A DNA stretch of 64,000 nt from positions 3,534,001 through 3,598,000 of the forward strand of contig NZ_JAUSWX010000001.1 of assembly GCF_030815405.1 (NCBI RefSeq), written 5' to 3'. Below are positions 51,322 through 60,964 of this stretch, one piece after another (the first letter of the stretch is position 1; each line of letters opens with the position of its first letter). A program made the position numbers and the translations under genes. Below the pieces are notes generated by a model. The model was not told where the DNA came from. It did no database searches and saw only the letters and a program-made list of their open reading frames with translations. This DNA is from Agromyces albus. Lineage in GTDB: Bacteria; Actinomycetota; Actinomycetes; Actinomycetales; Microbacteriaceae.

Positions 51322-54162
51322 CTACACCGACGCCGGATGCGCAATGCGAAGTGCTCGCGCGAGCTGCCGTCGAGATGAGATACCGAGTTTCACGAACACC
51401 TTGCGCAGATGCCATTCGACGGTGCGCGGACTGAGGAAGAGCTGCTCGCCGATCTCGGGATTCGTGCTGCCGGCGGCGGCGAGGACGGCGATCTGGCGTT
51501 CCTGGGCCGTGAGCTCGTCGACTGGGCCGGATGCGGGCTTGTGCACCACCTCGCCCGTGGCGGCAAGTTCACGTCGGGCGCGCTCCGCGAACCCATCGCT
51601 TCCGGTATCCACGAAGATCTCGTGTGCGAGGCGCAGGTGCTCGCGGGATTCGACGCGGCGGTTCTGGCGTCGCAGCCACTCGCCGTAGAGAAGGTGTGCC
51701 CGACCGAGCGCGGTGCGGATCCGAGTGCGTCTGAGGCATGCGACTGCCTCGAGGTAGCGGCCTTCGGCCGTGTTGTCGTCGGCGACGAGCGCCGCCGCGC
51801 GGGCGGCGAGACCTCGAGCCCAGTGGGTGCCGGATGCCGCTGCCAGCTCCTCGAGCCGGGCGAGAGGCTCGGCTGCTCGTTCCGGGGCGCCGGCGCGCAC
51901 GGCCGCCTCGACGCGCTCGGGCAGAATCCAGCCGGCGAGCCCGATGTCGTACGGGTGACCGGCTGCGGGCTCAGTCGCCGCGAGCGCCTCGGGGTAGCGC
52001 CCAAGTGAGTTGTACAGCAGCGCGTCCTGCCAGGCCACGGTGATGAACCATTGGCCCTCGCCGCGCTCGAGGATCTCCGGACGGAGCCGCTCGGTCACCT
52101 CCGCCTTCACCGACTCGTCGCCCCGGAACGTGGCGAGCCAGCCGCTGCGGGTCATCGATGTCGGCATTCCTGTCGCTTCGATGATCGGCTGGAGCTCCTG
52201 TGCAATCGACATAGCCTCGTCGGTTCTGCCGCTGAGCAGCAGGACCGACGTGCGCTCGGCCATGACCAGGGGCAGCTGCGAAAACGCGCCTTGACTGCGG
52301 CTGATGCGAACGGCACGCAACGCGAGCACGTCGTAGGCGTCGTCGTCCAACAGGACGCGTGCGACGGCGCAGGCGATGGGGAGCCACTGCAGCAGACTGC
52401 CGGGCGGCGCGGCGTCCTCGCCGAGGCCCCGGCGCGGGTCAGGGTCGGCCGTCGGCACAGTCGGCTCGTCGGAGGCAGCCAGCGTCACGAGCCGGGCGAG
52501 CGCGTCCCGGAGCACCGGCGCCGCCGCCGTGTACCCGTCGGTGATCAGCATGGCGAGTCCGCGCAGGGCGTCGGCAGCCGCGAGGGCGGGGACGCTGAGG
52601 GGTGGCGCTGGGTCGGCGGCGAGAACTGCCACCGCGACCTCGGGAAGTCCGACGGCTTCGGCGTGCGTTCCGGCCGAGATCGCGGCGATCATCGCGTCGG
52701 CGTAGGTCGCCAGGGCGGTCTCTCCGTCGTGTCGTTCGAGCAGGCGAGCTGCCGCCACCAAGCCCGCAGCGGCGTCACGTCCGCGGGTAGTACTCGATGC
52801 CACGTGCGCGCGCACCAGCTCGATGCGGGCCCGCTGATGTTCGTCGAGTAGTGCAGGATTCGCGAGGTCGAGCAGCCGCAGCGCCTCATTCATCGCGCCC
52901 GCCCGGTACGTATCCTCCGCCGCCATGAGGGCGCGCCTAGACCGAAGGCCCGCGTCCGGCGTGAGTTCGGCACCGCGAGCGTGGAACGTCGCGCCTGCGG
53001 CAACCCCGCCTCGTGCTTGCGCGCGCCGCGCGGAGCGCACAAGCTCGGCGGCGACCGCCTCGTCGAAGCCGATGGCGGCCTCGGCCAGGTGCCAGGCACG
53101 CCGGTCGGGGTCGGAGGACGGATCGGTCGCGGCCGCGAGTGCCCGGTGGGCGGCTCTTCGCGCGCCGACCGGGCTCGCGCGCACCGCAGCGGACCGCACG
53201 AGCGGGTGCCGGAATCTCACGCGGGCGCCGAACTCGATCAGTTCGTCCTCGATCGCAGGAGTTATCGCCTCCGCCTCGATGCCGAGCGCGTCTGCCGCCC
53301 GCTGGATCAGCGCGGGATCGCCGATGGGTTCCACAGCTGCGACCAGCAGCGCCGACCGCGCCTCGGGCGGCAGGGTCCGGATGCGGTTGACGAAGCTGTC
53401 CTCGATGCGACTCGTCAGGCTCGGCGGTGAAGTCATGCCGTACCCGCCGGCAATCTCCACCGTTCCTCGTCCGCGCGACAGGACGAGGAGCGCCAAAGGG
53501 TTGCCGCGGGCCTCACCGATCAGCCGTTCCCGGATATCGGGATCGATCGGACCGGAGATGACCGACTCGAGCAACAGCCGCGCGTCAGCGGGCTCGAGCC
53601 CCTCGACGACGAGGTCCTCGATACCGGTGAAGTCGTCGCCCACTGGCTCGCGCACCGCGAAGAGGAGGCCGACCGACTCGGCGACGAGCCGGCGTGCGAC
53701 GAACGTGAGCACTTGAGCGGACGCGCGGTCCAGCCACTGTGCATCATCGATCAGGCAGAGCACCGGTCGAGAAGCCGCGGCCTCCGCAAGTAACCCGAGG
53801 ACCGCGAGTCCGACCAGGAACCGATCCGGCACGTCCCCGCCTCGCAGGCCGAAGGCGACGCCGAGCGCCGCCGCTTGAGGTTCTGGCAACGCGTCGAGGC
53901 GGTCAAGCACCGGGGCGCACAGTTGGTGCAGACCGGCGTAGGCGAGTTCCATCTCGGACTGCACGCCGGTCGCGCGCAGCACCTGGCAGGCGGCGGCGCA
54001 CTCGGCTGCGTAGTCGAGCAGCGCCGATTTGCCGGCGCCGGCCTCGGCGCGCAGCACGAGCGCGCGACTCTGGCCACCGCCGAGGCTCGCGACCACTCGG
54101 CCGATCGCCTCGCACTCACGCCGACGGCCCAACAGTGACGGGCCAGGCGTGCGGTGCTCCAT
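51322..54162 (-). CDS. Large LuxR-family ATPase regulator (LAL/MalT-like)
   Basis: 946 residues. N-terminal AAA/STAND-type ATPase with Walker A AEAGAGKSA at 39-47 and Walker B VLCLIDDAQWLD; a middle of helical repeats; and a C-terminal LuxR HTH, LTAQERQIAVLAAAGSTNPE then LFLSPRTVEWHLRKVFVKLG. Such proteins sense an inducer and activate nearby operons. Probably controls the downstream/upstream metabolic genes, the SnoaL-like gene being 46 bp upstream on the same strand. Start at MEHRTPG (54162); the longer frame overlaps the SnoaL-like gene. Confidence 0.9.
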   Translation of the reverse strand: MEHRTPGPSLLGRRRECEAIGRVVASLGGGQSRALVLRAEAGAGKSALLDYAAECAAACQVLRATGVQSEMELAYAGLHQLCAPVLDRLDALPEPQAAALGVAFGLRGGDVPDRFLVGLAVLGLLAEAAASRPVLCLIDDAQWLDRASAQVLTFVARRLVAESVGLLFAVREPVGDDFTGIEDLVVEGLEPADARLLLESVISGPIDPDIRERLIGEARGNPLALLVLSRGRGTVEIAGGYGMTSPPSLTSRIEDSFVNRIRTLPPEARSALLVAAVEPIGDPALIQRAADALGIEAEAITPAIEDELIEFGARVRFRHPLVRSAAVRASPVGARRAAHRALAAATDPSSDPDRRAWHLAEAAIGFDEAVAAELVRSARRAQARGGVAAGATFHARGAELTPDAGLRSRRALMAAEDTYRAGAMNEALRLLDLANPALLDEHQRARIELVRAHVASSTTRGRDAAAGLVAAARLLERHDGETALATYADAMIAAISAGTHAEAVGLPEVAVAVLAADPAPPLSVPALAAADALRGLAMLITDGYTAAAPVLRDALARLVTLAASDEPTVPTADPDPRRGLGEDAAPPGSLLQWLPIACAVARVLLDDDAYDVLALRAVRISRSQGAFSQLPLVMAERTSVLLLSGRTDEAMSIAQELQPIIEATGMPTSMTRSGWLATFRGDESVKAEVTERLRPEILERGEGQWFITVAWQDALLYNSLGRYPEALAATEPAAGHPYDIGLAGWILPERVEAAVRAGAPERAAEPLARLEELAAASGTHWARGLAARAAALVADDNTAEGRYLEAVACLRRTRIRTALGRAHLLYGEWLRRQNRRVESREHLRLAHEIFVDTGSDGFAERARRELAATGEVVHKPASGPVDELTAQERQIAVLAAAGSTNPEIGEQLFLSPRTVEWHLRKVFVKLGISSRRQLARALRIAHPASV

Positions 54163-54208
54163 GATGGCCGATCCTATGTGCTTCGCCGACGCGGTCCCAC
54201 CGCCGGGT

Positions 54209-54643
54209 TCAGTTCCGCAGCTGTCGGATGAGATCGATCGATCGGATGACCCATCGCTCGCCATCCCGGATGTAGGTCTGGTGGAGCCGGCAGTATCCGC
54301 GCCGAACCCGGCCCGGTGAGGCATCCCGACCGACGACATATTCCGCCGCCCACACACCTTCGGCACGCGTCTCCGATCGGACTGTGAGCTCGGCGCCGAA
54401 CGCATGCACGACAAGGGTGGCGTCGCCCGCTTCGAGGTCAATCGTTGCTCCGATGTGGGGGCTGAGGGCGAACCACGCCAGGGAACCGTCTGGGTCAAAC
54501 ACCCGCAGCTGCCCTCCGTCGGCGAAGCATCGCTCGAACTCGTCCCAGGCTCGGTCACCGGCGGAACGGCAGAGCCGGCCTTGCAGGGAGCGGAGCTCCT
54601 CGAAGACGAGCAGACGGGATAGCGGTGCGGAACGGTCGGTCAT
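54209..54643 (-). CDS. SnoaL/NTF2-like protein
   Basis: 144 residues of the SnoaL_4/NTF2-like cone fold: LQGRLCRSAGDRAWDEFERCFADGG at the N-terminus and YCRLHQTYIRDGERWVIRSI near the C-terminus. The family includes polyketide cyclases, isomerases and hydroxysteroid enzymes; the role is unknown. The ATG overlaps the VOC gene stop (ATGA), so the two are coupled. Confidence 0.82.
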   Translation of the reverse strand: MTDRSAPLSRLLVFEELRSLQGRLCRSAGDRAWDEFERCFADGGQLRVFDPDGSLAWFALSPHIGATIDLEAGDATLVVHAFGAELTVRSETRAEGVWAAEYVVGRDASPGRVRRGYCRLHQTYIRDGERWVIRSIDLIRQLRN

Positions 54644-55314
54644 TCAGGCAGCTCCTGGCCCGCTGCCGCACGCACCATGTACTCGGCATACCATTCAGGC
54701 CACCCGGCATCCTCGTGCCCGATCCTGGCCTCGTGCACGCCGTGCGCCTCAGCGGCCGTGCGGAGGGCCGCTGCCAACTCGGCGGGCGAGTCGTACCGCG
54801 TCTGCACGATTCGGCCGGGGATCCGCTCAGTGACCTCCTGCACGAGCCATTCGTTGCCGTCCGGGTCCTCGAACGCGACCCATGAGCCGTACGAACGACG
54901 CTCGGGCGCGAGGCCGGGCACGCGAGCAGTAGTGCCGCCGTGGTGGAAGATGCCGGTCGCGTCGTGGAAGACGTCACTGACCGGCGCACCGGCGCCCTGC
55001 AGGTCCGCGCGCGCCGCCTCGATATCGGATGCCACGAGCTGCAGTCCACGAACCGACCCCGGCTCGGCGTCGGTCACGCCGGTGCCGAAGATGATCGACG
55101 TCGGCGAGCCGGGAGGTGTGAACTCGACCACCCGGTAATCGGGGGAGATATCGAGATCGACGTCGAGCGTCCACCCGAGGCCCGCGTAGAACGCCTTCGC
55201 CCTGTCGACGTCGGTCACGGGGATGACGACAACCTCGAGCTTCATGGCAGCGGTCGTGTCGTGCGTCGCGGTGCCGGGTACGGTCGCGGCGACGTCCTTC
55301 GTTTCGGTGTCCAT
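54640..55314 (-). CDS. VOC/glyoxalase family protein
   Basis: 224 residues. Residues ~25-145 form a VOC domain: VIPVTDVDRAKAFYAGLGW, VEFTPPGSPTSIIFG, and FEDPDGNEWLVQE (metal-binding Glu near the end). A C-terminal ~70-residue tail (ARIGHEDAGWPEWYAEYM) is shared with VOC proteins that carry an extra helical segment. May be a dioxygenase or isomerase. Start at 55314 with AAAGGGA upstream. Confidence 0.86.
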   Translation of the reverse strand: MDTETKDVAATVPGTATHDTTAAMKLEVVVIPVTDVDRAKAFYAGLGWTLDVDLDISPDYRVVEFTPPGSPTSIIFGTGVTDAEPGSVRGLQLVASDIEAARADLQGAGAPVSDVFHDATGIFHHGGTTARVPGLAPERRSYGSWVAFEDPDGNEWLVQEVTERIPGRIVQTRYDSPAELAAALRTAAEAHGVHEARIGHEDAGWPEWYAEYMVRAAAGQELPE

Positions 55315-55433
55315 GGGAACATCCCTTTCCTTCGTTCGGATGATTCGAGGATGCCGCCGCCCGGTGGGCGGAGGCGCCCGTGCGACACACTGGTGGCCAC
55401 CCGGGACCGGGGGCGTACACCACAAGTCGCTGT

Positions 55434-55952
55434 TCAGAAGCCCCAGTCCCAGAAGTCCCCGGCGTCGGTTGGGTCGGGCGGGTCGGCAGCCGCGGCGGAC
55501 GGATCACCCGCCTGCTCCTCCGGTGCGCTCCAGACGCTCCACGCGACGGACGCGATCAAGTACCACACGACGGCGTCGAGGATCGACGCGCCCAGCCAGG
55601 CGCTCGCGCCGACGCCAGGCTCCACCGCTTCGACCGACCGCGCGATGGCGCCCGGACGGCGACGCTCGGCGCGCTCGACCGACCGGGCCAGGCTGGCCGG
55701 CAGGGCATCGGCGGGCCGTTCGTCAGCTTGTTCGGCGTCCTTGGTGAGGCGCTCGAACAACAAGTCGAGCTGTGCCGGTGTGAGCCGCTCGAAGGCCTCG
55801 ACGTGGGCACGCTCGATGACTTCGGGCGGCGCGGTGCGGAGCATCCGCTGGTATCGGTCGACGGCTCGGGCATCGGCGATCGGCACGCCCACTGGCACCG
55901 GCTCGGATTCCAATTCGACCTTGCGGCCGAAGATTCGGTCGATCATTCGCAT
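55434..55952 (-). CDS. Hypothetical protein with C-terminal membrane segment
   Basis: 172 residues. Soluble helical N-terminal part (PAQLDLLFERLTKDAEQADER) and one hydrophobic helix, ILDAVVWYLIASVAWSVW, near residue 125-145, then an acidic Asp/Pro tail. No family recognised. Start at MRMIDRIFG (55952) with GAGGAACC upstream. Followed on the same strand, 120 bp away, by the VOC gene. Confidence 0.65.
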   Translation of the reverse strand: MRMIDRIFGRKVELESEPVPVGVPIADARAVDRYQRMLRTAPPEVIERAHVEAFERLTPAQLDLLFERLTKDAEQADERPADALPASLARSVERAERRRPGAIARSVEAVEPGVGASAWLGASILDAVVWYLIASVAWSVWSAPEEQAGDPSAAAADPPDPTDAGDFWDWGF

Positions 55953-55980
55953 GGGTGGTTCCTCTCTGCGTGTCGCGCAA

Positions 55981-56424
55981 TTAGTCGGCCGCGACCGGCG
56001 CGGCTTGGAGCGGGCCGCTGAACGACGTGCGCAGCGAGCTCGGGGCGACGAGCGGGAGCAGCGTCGCGAGCAGCTTGGCCTTAAGCGTGACGGGCTGCCG
56101 GGTAAGTTCCACGTCGACGCGGGTGCCGTCGGCCAGCGGCGTGAGCTGGAAGACCCAGCCGCCCCCGGGCCCGAACACCTTCGAGTCGATGGTGGTAATG
56201 GTGACGCGATTCGCGTCGTCATCCCAGTCGTAGTGGGCGTGCTCCCAAGCGGAGGCGGTCCCCTCGGTCACGTCGGCCCAGTGGTCACCGAGGGCATGGA
56301 CCTCGAAGTGCTCGGCGTCGATCGTGGGCCAGCGCTCGGCACGAGACGGACTGAAATCGGTGAGCACGGCCATGAGTTCAGGCGTAGTCAACGTGGAAAT
56401 GAGGTGAAATCTGACGGTCGGCAT
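55981..56424 (-). CDS. SRPBCC (START-like) family protein
   Basis: 147 residues with the helix-grip pattern: RFHLISTLTTPELMAVLTDF at the start, VTEGTASAWEHAHYDWDDD, FQLTPLADGTRVDVEL and a C-terminal long helix region. Polyketide-cyclase/dehydrase superfamily; probable lipid or small-ligand binding. First of the minus-strand run that leads to the LuxR regulator. Confidence 0.83.
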   Translation of the reverse strand: MPTVRFHLISTLTTPELMAVLTDFSPSRAERWPTIDAEHFEVHALGDHWADVTEGTASAWEHAHYDWDDDANRVTITTIDSKVFGPGGGWVFQLTPLADGTRVDVELTRQPVTLKAKLLATLLPLVAPSSLRTSFSGPLQAAPVAAD

Positions 56425-56729
56425 GGGGTTCCCTTCCTTCTCCGACGTGCTGAGCGGTGGTACCGAACGATCGACACCGCACCACGTTCTCGCGGAGCTG
56501 CCCGCCCCCGCGCCCGGGTGGACGACCGGTCGACCCCCGGGCGGGTGCCGACCGTCGACCGGTGGGTCACGGCATCAGCTGCGCACCGGCTACTCGGCCC
56601 CTGGGTTCACCGGTTCCGCGACACCGGGGGCCCTTCCGGGCAGTTACCCGGGCGCGATGCCGCACCATCGGGCAGCACGCTGGATCAAGTAGAGCGTCGG
56701 CGCACGGCAGGCGCAGAAGGGACAGACTC
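56425..56729. other. Divergent intergenic region
   Basis: 305 bp between the SRPBCC and first SDR genes, so both promoters should be here. One + strand frame reads AAHRLLGPWVHRFRDTG, which faintly resembles the N-terminus of some AraC-type regulators, but there is no ribosome site and the frame closes soon. No confident gene. Confidence 0.4.
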
Positions 56730-57641
56730 ATGAACGAGCGACGGAGGGCCACGGACAGCCTGGTCTGGCTGATCACGGGAAGCTCGCGTGGCTTCGGCAA
56801 GCGGATCGTCGAAGCCGCGCTCGAACGCGGCGACCTCGTCGTTGCCACCGCCCGGCGCGCGTCGGCACTCGACGAAATCGCCGCGCAGTACGGCCCGGAT
56901 CGCATAGTGGTCGCGGAGCTCGACGTCACCGACGCCGAGGCTGCGAGACAGGTCGTTGGCCGCGCCGTTGACCGGTTCGGCCGGCTGGACGTCGTGGTCG
57001 ACAACGCCGGGTACGCGAACAGCGGGTCGATTGAGGAGACTCCGGAGGAGGACTTCCGGGCTCAAGTCGAGACCAACTTCTTCGGCGTGGTCAACGTCAC
57101 CCGCGCGGCGCTGCCGGTCATGCGCGCCCAGCGGGCGGGTCTTTTCCTGCAGTTCTCCTCTGTGGGCGGCCGCATCGGCGGAACGCCGGGCCTGGGCGCC
57201 TATCAGGCCGCCAAGTTCGCCGTCGAGGGCTTCTCCGAGGTGCTGGCCGCCGAGTCGGCCCCCTTCGGGGTGCGGGTCGTGATCGTCGAGCCGGGTGCAT
57301 TCCGCACCGACTGGCAGGGCGACTCGATGACCAAGCACCCAGTCGGATCGGACTACGAGGCGACAGTCGGCGCGATCCACGCGCTGCGAGATCAGGGCGA
57401 CGGCAAGCAGCCGGGTGACCCGGTGCGCGGCGCACGTGTGCTGGTCGGCCTCGCCCACGGCGATCTCGGCCGAGCCGGCGCCGACCTGCCCCTCCGGCTG
57501 CCGCTCGGCAGCGACGCGGTCGCCCGCGTGCTGGACGGGGAACAACGTCGTCTCAACGAGGCGCAGGCGTGGGCACCTGTCAGCCGTTCAGCCGACTTCC
57601 GCTCGCCCGGCGCCGAGGCAGCGGAAGGAGCTGCAGCATGA
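56730..57641 (+). CDS. SDR family oxidoreductase
   Basis: 303-residue short-chain dehydrogenase. NAD(P) site TGSSRGFGKRI near residue 14; VDNAGYANSG; catalytic S in LQFSSVGGRIGG and Y-x-x-x-K as YQAAK. The ~45-residue C-terminal extension is typical of the family branch that includes clavaldehyde-like SDRs. ATG at 56730 with AGAAGGGA. Overlaps the next SDR (ATGA). Confidence 0.9.
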   Translation: MNERRRATDSLVWLITGSSRGFGKRIVEAALERGDLVVATARRASALDEIAAQYGPDRIVVAELDVTDAEAARQVVGRAVDRFGRLDVVVDNAGYANSGSIEETPEEDFRAQVETNFFGVVNVTRAALPVMRAQRAGLFLQFSSVGGRIGGTPGLGAYQAAKFAVEGFSEVLAAESAPFGVRVVIVEPGAFRTDWQGDSMTKHPVGSDYEATVGAIHALRDQGDGKQPGDPVRGARVLVGLAHGDLGRAGADLPLRLPLGSDAVARVLDGEQRRLNEAQAWAPVSRSADFRSPGAEAAEGAAA

Positions 57642-58495
57642 GCGTCACCCTGACCTGGTTCATCACCGGCGCCGGCAGCGGCCTCGGCGCTGCCCTCGCC
57701 GAGGCCGCACTCGATGCCGGCGATCGGGTGGTCCTGGCGGCGCGCAGCGGTCACGATCTCTCCGCGGTCCGTGACCGGTACCCCGAGACCGCGCTGCCCG
57801 TGGAGCTCGACGTCGTCGACGCGGAGCAGCGCCGGCAGGCGATCGCGGCAGCCGAGACGTGGGCGGGCGGGGTCGACGTGCTCGTCAACAACGCCGCGAT
57901 CGATTTCCTCGGCGCGCTCGAGGAGCAGGACGAACGCGACATCCGTGCCCAGTTCGAAGTGAACGTCTTCGCACCGATCGAACTGATCCGGCTGGTGCTC
58001 CCGGGCATGCGGGCCCGCCGCAGCGGCATCATCGTCAACATCTCGTCGATGGACGGCATCTCGAGCCTGCCCGCCAACGGGTACTACTCGGCGACGAAGT
58101 TCGCACTGGAGGGCCTCACCGAGTCGCTCTGGCAGGAGATCGAGCCGATCGGGCTGCGGGCTTTCCTCGTCGAGCCTGGATCGTTCCGCACCGGCATCGA
58201 GAAGCGCACGCACGTGTCGGGACGGACGATCCCGGACTACGACGCGACCTCGGGGTCGTTCATCCGAGCGGTGTCGGCCGTGCGGCCGGAGCAATTCCCC
58301 GGCGATCCCGACCGCGCCGCGGAGGCGATCGTCCGCAACGTTCGCGCTCCCGACCCAAGGCGTTGGCTGGTCCTCGGCAGCGATGCGTACCGTCGTATCG
58401 GCGAGAAGCTGAGCCGCTTCCACGCCGAGTTCGACTCCGGTCGTGAGCTTGCCGCATCCACCGATTTCCCGGGCAGCGGGCCAGCGGTGCTGTGA
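57638..58495 (+). CDS. SDR family oxidoreductase
   Basis: 285-residue short-chain dehydrogenase: TGAGSGLGAALAEA near residue 10, VLVNNAAIDFLG, catalytic S in NISSMDGISS and Y-x-x-x-K as YSATK. Paralogue of the upstream SDR, with shared blocks such as GxFRT near the C-terminus (SFRTGIEKR here, AFRTDWQGD there). Substrate unknown. Starts at the ATGA overlap; stop overlaps the LtrA start. Confidence 0.9.
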   Translation: MSVTLTWFITGAGSGLGAALAEAALDAGDRVVLAARSGHDLSAVRDRYPETALPVELDVVDAEQRRQAIAAAETWAGGVDVLVNNAAIDFLGALEEQDERDIRAQFEVNVFAPIELIRLVLPGMRARRSGIIVNISSMDGISSLPANGYYSATKFALEGLTESLWQEIEPIGLRAFLVEPGSFRTGIEKRTHVSGRTIPDYDATSGSFIRAVSAVRPEQFPGDPDRAAEAIVRNVRAPDPRRWLVLGSDAYRRIGEKLSRFHAEFDSGRELAASTDFPGSGPAVL

Positions 58496-59742
58496 ACGCG
58501 AACCGCGACGACACCGTGAGGCCACTCCGCGTGGCCGGCCCACCGCGCCGAGTGACCGAAGCCGCCGGGGCCGCCTCCGTGCTGCCCGGGGCTGATCGCG
58601 TCACGATGTTCGAGATCTTCTTCGACCTCGTCTTCGTGTTCGCCCTCATGCGCGTGATCGAGCTTATGGAGACGCAGCCGGGATGGGCTGGCCTCGGGCG
58701 GGGGCTGCTGTTGCTGCTCCTGCTCTGGTGGGCGTGGTGCGCGTTCATCTGGCTCGGCAACCGGGTGCGCCTCGACTGCGGTCGTGTCGTTGTCGCGATC
58801 CTCGTGTCCATGGCGGCGCTGTTTATCGCCGCGCTGGTGATTCCGTACGCTTGGGAGCCGCACTCCGGCTGGCTGAGCCCGGCGCTTGTACTCGCGCTGG
58901 CTTTCACCGTGGTTCGGTCCAGCTACGTCTCGACGTTCCTCTGGACCTCGCGCGGCGACCGGCGACTACGCACGCAGGTGCTGATCGATGCGATCCCGCA
59001 GACGCTATCCAGCGTTCTGTTGATCGTCGGAGCCGTGCTCGGAGGGGACCTGCAGAGTGTGTGCTGGGCCGTGGCGTTCGGGCTGGACTTCGGTGTGGGA
59101 TGGCTCGTCTCTCGGTACAACGGATGGCGGGTTACCAGTCCGGCGCATTTCGTCGAGCGGCATGGCCTGGTCCTGATCATCGCGCTCGGCGAGACGGTCC
59201 TCTCGTCGGGAGCCGGGCTGGGTTCGACCCTGAACGAGGGCACGGTCCAGGGTCTGTCGATTCTCGCGGCCGCGCTCGCATTCGTCGTCGTCGTCGGGCT
59301 CTGGTGGGCCTACTTCCGTGGTCCGTCAGCCGCAGCACAGCATGCCCTGCTGGGTGCCGGGCCGAAAGGTCGCCCCGCGCTCGCCCGCGACGGCTACACC
59401 CTCGGGCACCTCCCACTGGTCGCCGGGGTGATGTACGTCGCGCTCGGCATCCGGCTCATCCTCCAGGACGTCCTCGTCGCGCCCGGCGCTCCGGCACACT
59501 GGGTCGCGGTGATCGCACTCACTGGTGGGCTCGCGTGCTTTCTACTCGGCCTCGGCTTGTTCGCCCGAGTGATGGTCGGCCGTTGGAGCCGCCCGCCTCT
59601 GATCGCCGCGGGTACTTCGACCGTGCTCGGCGTGGTTGCCGTGGGGCTTCCTTCGCTGGCGGTGCTGTTCCTCGTCGCGGCTCTCGTCATCGCCGCGGCC
59701 CTCACGACCGCGTCCTGGGAACGCCACGCGGCGGCCCGATGA
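58492..59742 (+). CDS. Low-temperature-requirement A (LtrA) family membrane protein
   Basis: 416 residues, about ten membrane segments. Family marks: the opening MFEIFFDLVFVFALMRVIEL, HFVERHGLVLIIALGETVL, and LALAFTVVRSSYVS. The name comes from Listeria, where a homologue affects growth at low temperature; its biochemical function is not established. GTG at 58492 overlaps the SDR stop. Followed by a decayed LysR gene. Confidence 0.88.
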   Translation: MNANRDDTVRPLRVAGPPRRVTEAAGAASVLPGADRVTMFEIFFDLVFVFALMRVIELMETQPGWAGLGRGLLLLLLLWWAWCAFIWLGNRVRLDCGRVVVAILVSMAALFIAALVIPYAWEPHSGWLSPALVLALAFTVVRSSYVSTFLWTSRGDRRLRTQVLIDAIPQTLSSVLLIVGAVLGGDLQSVCWAVAFGLDFGVGWLVSRYNGWRVTSPAHFVERHGLVLIIALGETVLSSGAGLGSTLNEGTVQGLSILAAALAFVVVVGLWWAYFRGPSAAAQHALLGAGPKGRPALARDGYTLGHLPLVAGVMYVALGIRLILQDVLVAPGAPAHWVAVIALTGGLACFLLGLGLFARVMVGRWSRPPLIAAGTSTVLGVVAVGLPSLAVLFLVAALVIAAALTTASWERHAAAR

Positions 59743-59765
59743 CCATTGGCTACGATGGGAGACCC

Positions 59766-59935
59766 ATGGATCTCGAGGTCGACAGACTCGGGCTCAGCCA
59801 GCCGGCGATCAGCCAGCATCTGCAGCGAGCAGAGACGCGCCTCGGCGTGCCGCTGCTCGTGCGCACCGGTCGCACGATCAGGCTCTCGGAGGCAGGGCAG
59901 GTGTTCGCCGACGGAGCGGACTGCGGCGGAGCGGG
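59766..59935 (+). pseudogene. LysR-type regulator, N-terminal remnant
   Basis: MDLEVDRLGLSQPAISQHLQ then GVPLLVRTGRTIRLSEAGQV: recognition helix and wing of a LysR HTH. The first two helices are missing and the frame loses family resemblance near 59920. A different frame from about 60020 to 60138 (GYPAVRDRMRDGIENEA) may be part of another decayed gene. No complete regulator exists here. Confidence 0.65.
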
Positions 59936-60149
59936 GCGAGAGCGTCACACCGTCAGGATGGTGCGGTTCGCGCGTGCGGCCGGAGTTGAGGCTCGCGGCA
60001 TCCGTCCGAAAGCGAGGGATACCCGGCCGTGCGCGACCGGATGCGAGACGGCATTGAGAACGAAGCTGGAGCCAACCGGGAACGCGACGCCGCACGGGCG
60101 GTCGCCGCCCGTGCGGCCGCACGCCCGTCGAATCTCTGAAGGAGATCTC

Positions 60150-60897
60150 ATGTCCGCCACTCCAACGATCGTGCTCGTGCACGGCGCGTTCGCCGACGCC
60201 GCCAGCTGGGCCCCCGTCACCGCGGCGCTGCTCGAGCAGGGCCACACCGTTCGCGTGCCTCCGGTCTACAACCGCAGTCTCGTCGAGGACGCGGCCTCGA
60301 TCCGCGCCTTCGTCGAGCAGATCGACGGCCCAGTGCTGCTCGCCGGCCACTCCTACGGCGGCGCCGTGATCACGGTCGCCGGCGTCGCCGAGAACGTCGT
60401 CGGCCTCGTCTACGTCTCGGGCTACGCCCTCGACGAGGGCGAGAGCCTGGGTCAGCTGCAAGGCGGATTCCCCGACTCCGACCTTGCCGCGAACCTCGTG
60501 TACCACGCCGTACCCGGTCGCAGCCGGTGAGGACGGTACGGATGTCTCGGTCGCGATCGACGCATTCCCCGCAGTCTTCGCGGCCGGCGTGCCCAACGAG
60601 ACGGCGCGTGTGCTCGCGGTCTCGCAGCGGCCCCTCACCGCGGTCGCGTTCGGGGAGCCGGCCCCGGCGGCGGCGTGGAAGGAAAAGCCGGGCTGGGGCA
60701 TCGTCTCGAGCGCCGACCACACGATCAACCCCGAGGTAGAGCGCTTCGGCTACACCCGCGCCGGCCTCCGCTCGGTCGTCGAGCTCGACGCGCCGCACCT
60801 CGTCATGCAGACGCATCCGGCCGAGGTCGCCGCGGTCATCACGAGCGCGATCGCCGAGCTCGCCGAGGGCAGCGAGGGCGAGCGTCTCGCCTCCTGA
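60150..60897 (+). pseudogene. Alpha/beta hydrolase split by a frameshift
   Basis: First frame, ATG 60150 after GAAGGAGATCTC: VLVHGAFADAASWAPV, LLAGHSYGGAVIT and YVSGYALDEGESL, ending at 60530. Second frame continues AAGEDGTDVSVAIDAFPAVF, then QRPLTAVAFGEPAPAAAWKE and ends at 60897. Removing one C from 60513-60515 joins them into a normal ~248-residue hydrolase (like EstC/chloroperoxidase-type). Could be real inactivation or a sequencing error. Confidence 0.8.
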
Positions 60898-60916
60898 GTC
60901 GACCTCGTCGACACGA

Positions 60917-60956
60917 CGAAGCGGCCGTCCTCCCGTTCGGGTGGGCGGCCGCTTCG
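60917..60956. terminator. Bidirectional hairpin terminator
   Basis: Perfect 11-bp stem CGAAGCGGCCG / CGGCCGCTTCG with an 18-base loop, between two convergent hydrolase genes. Confidence 0.8.
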
Positions 60957-60964
60957 CGTTGCGA

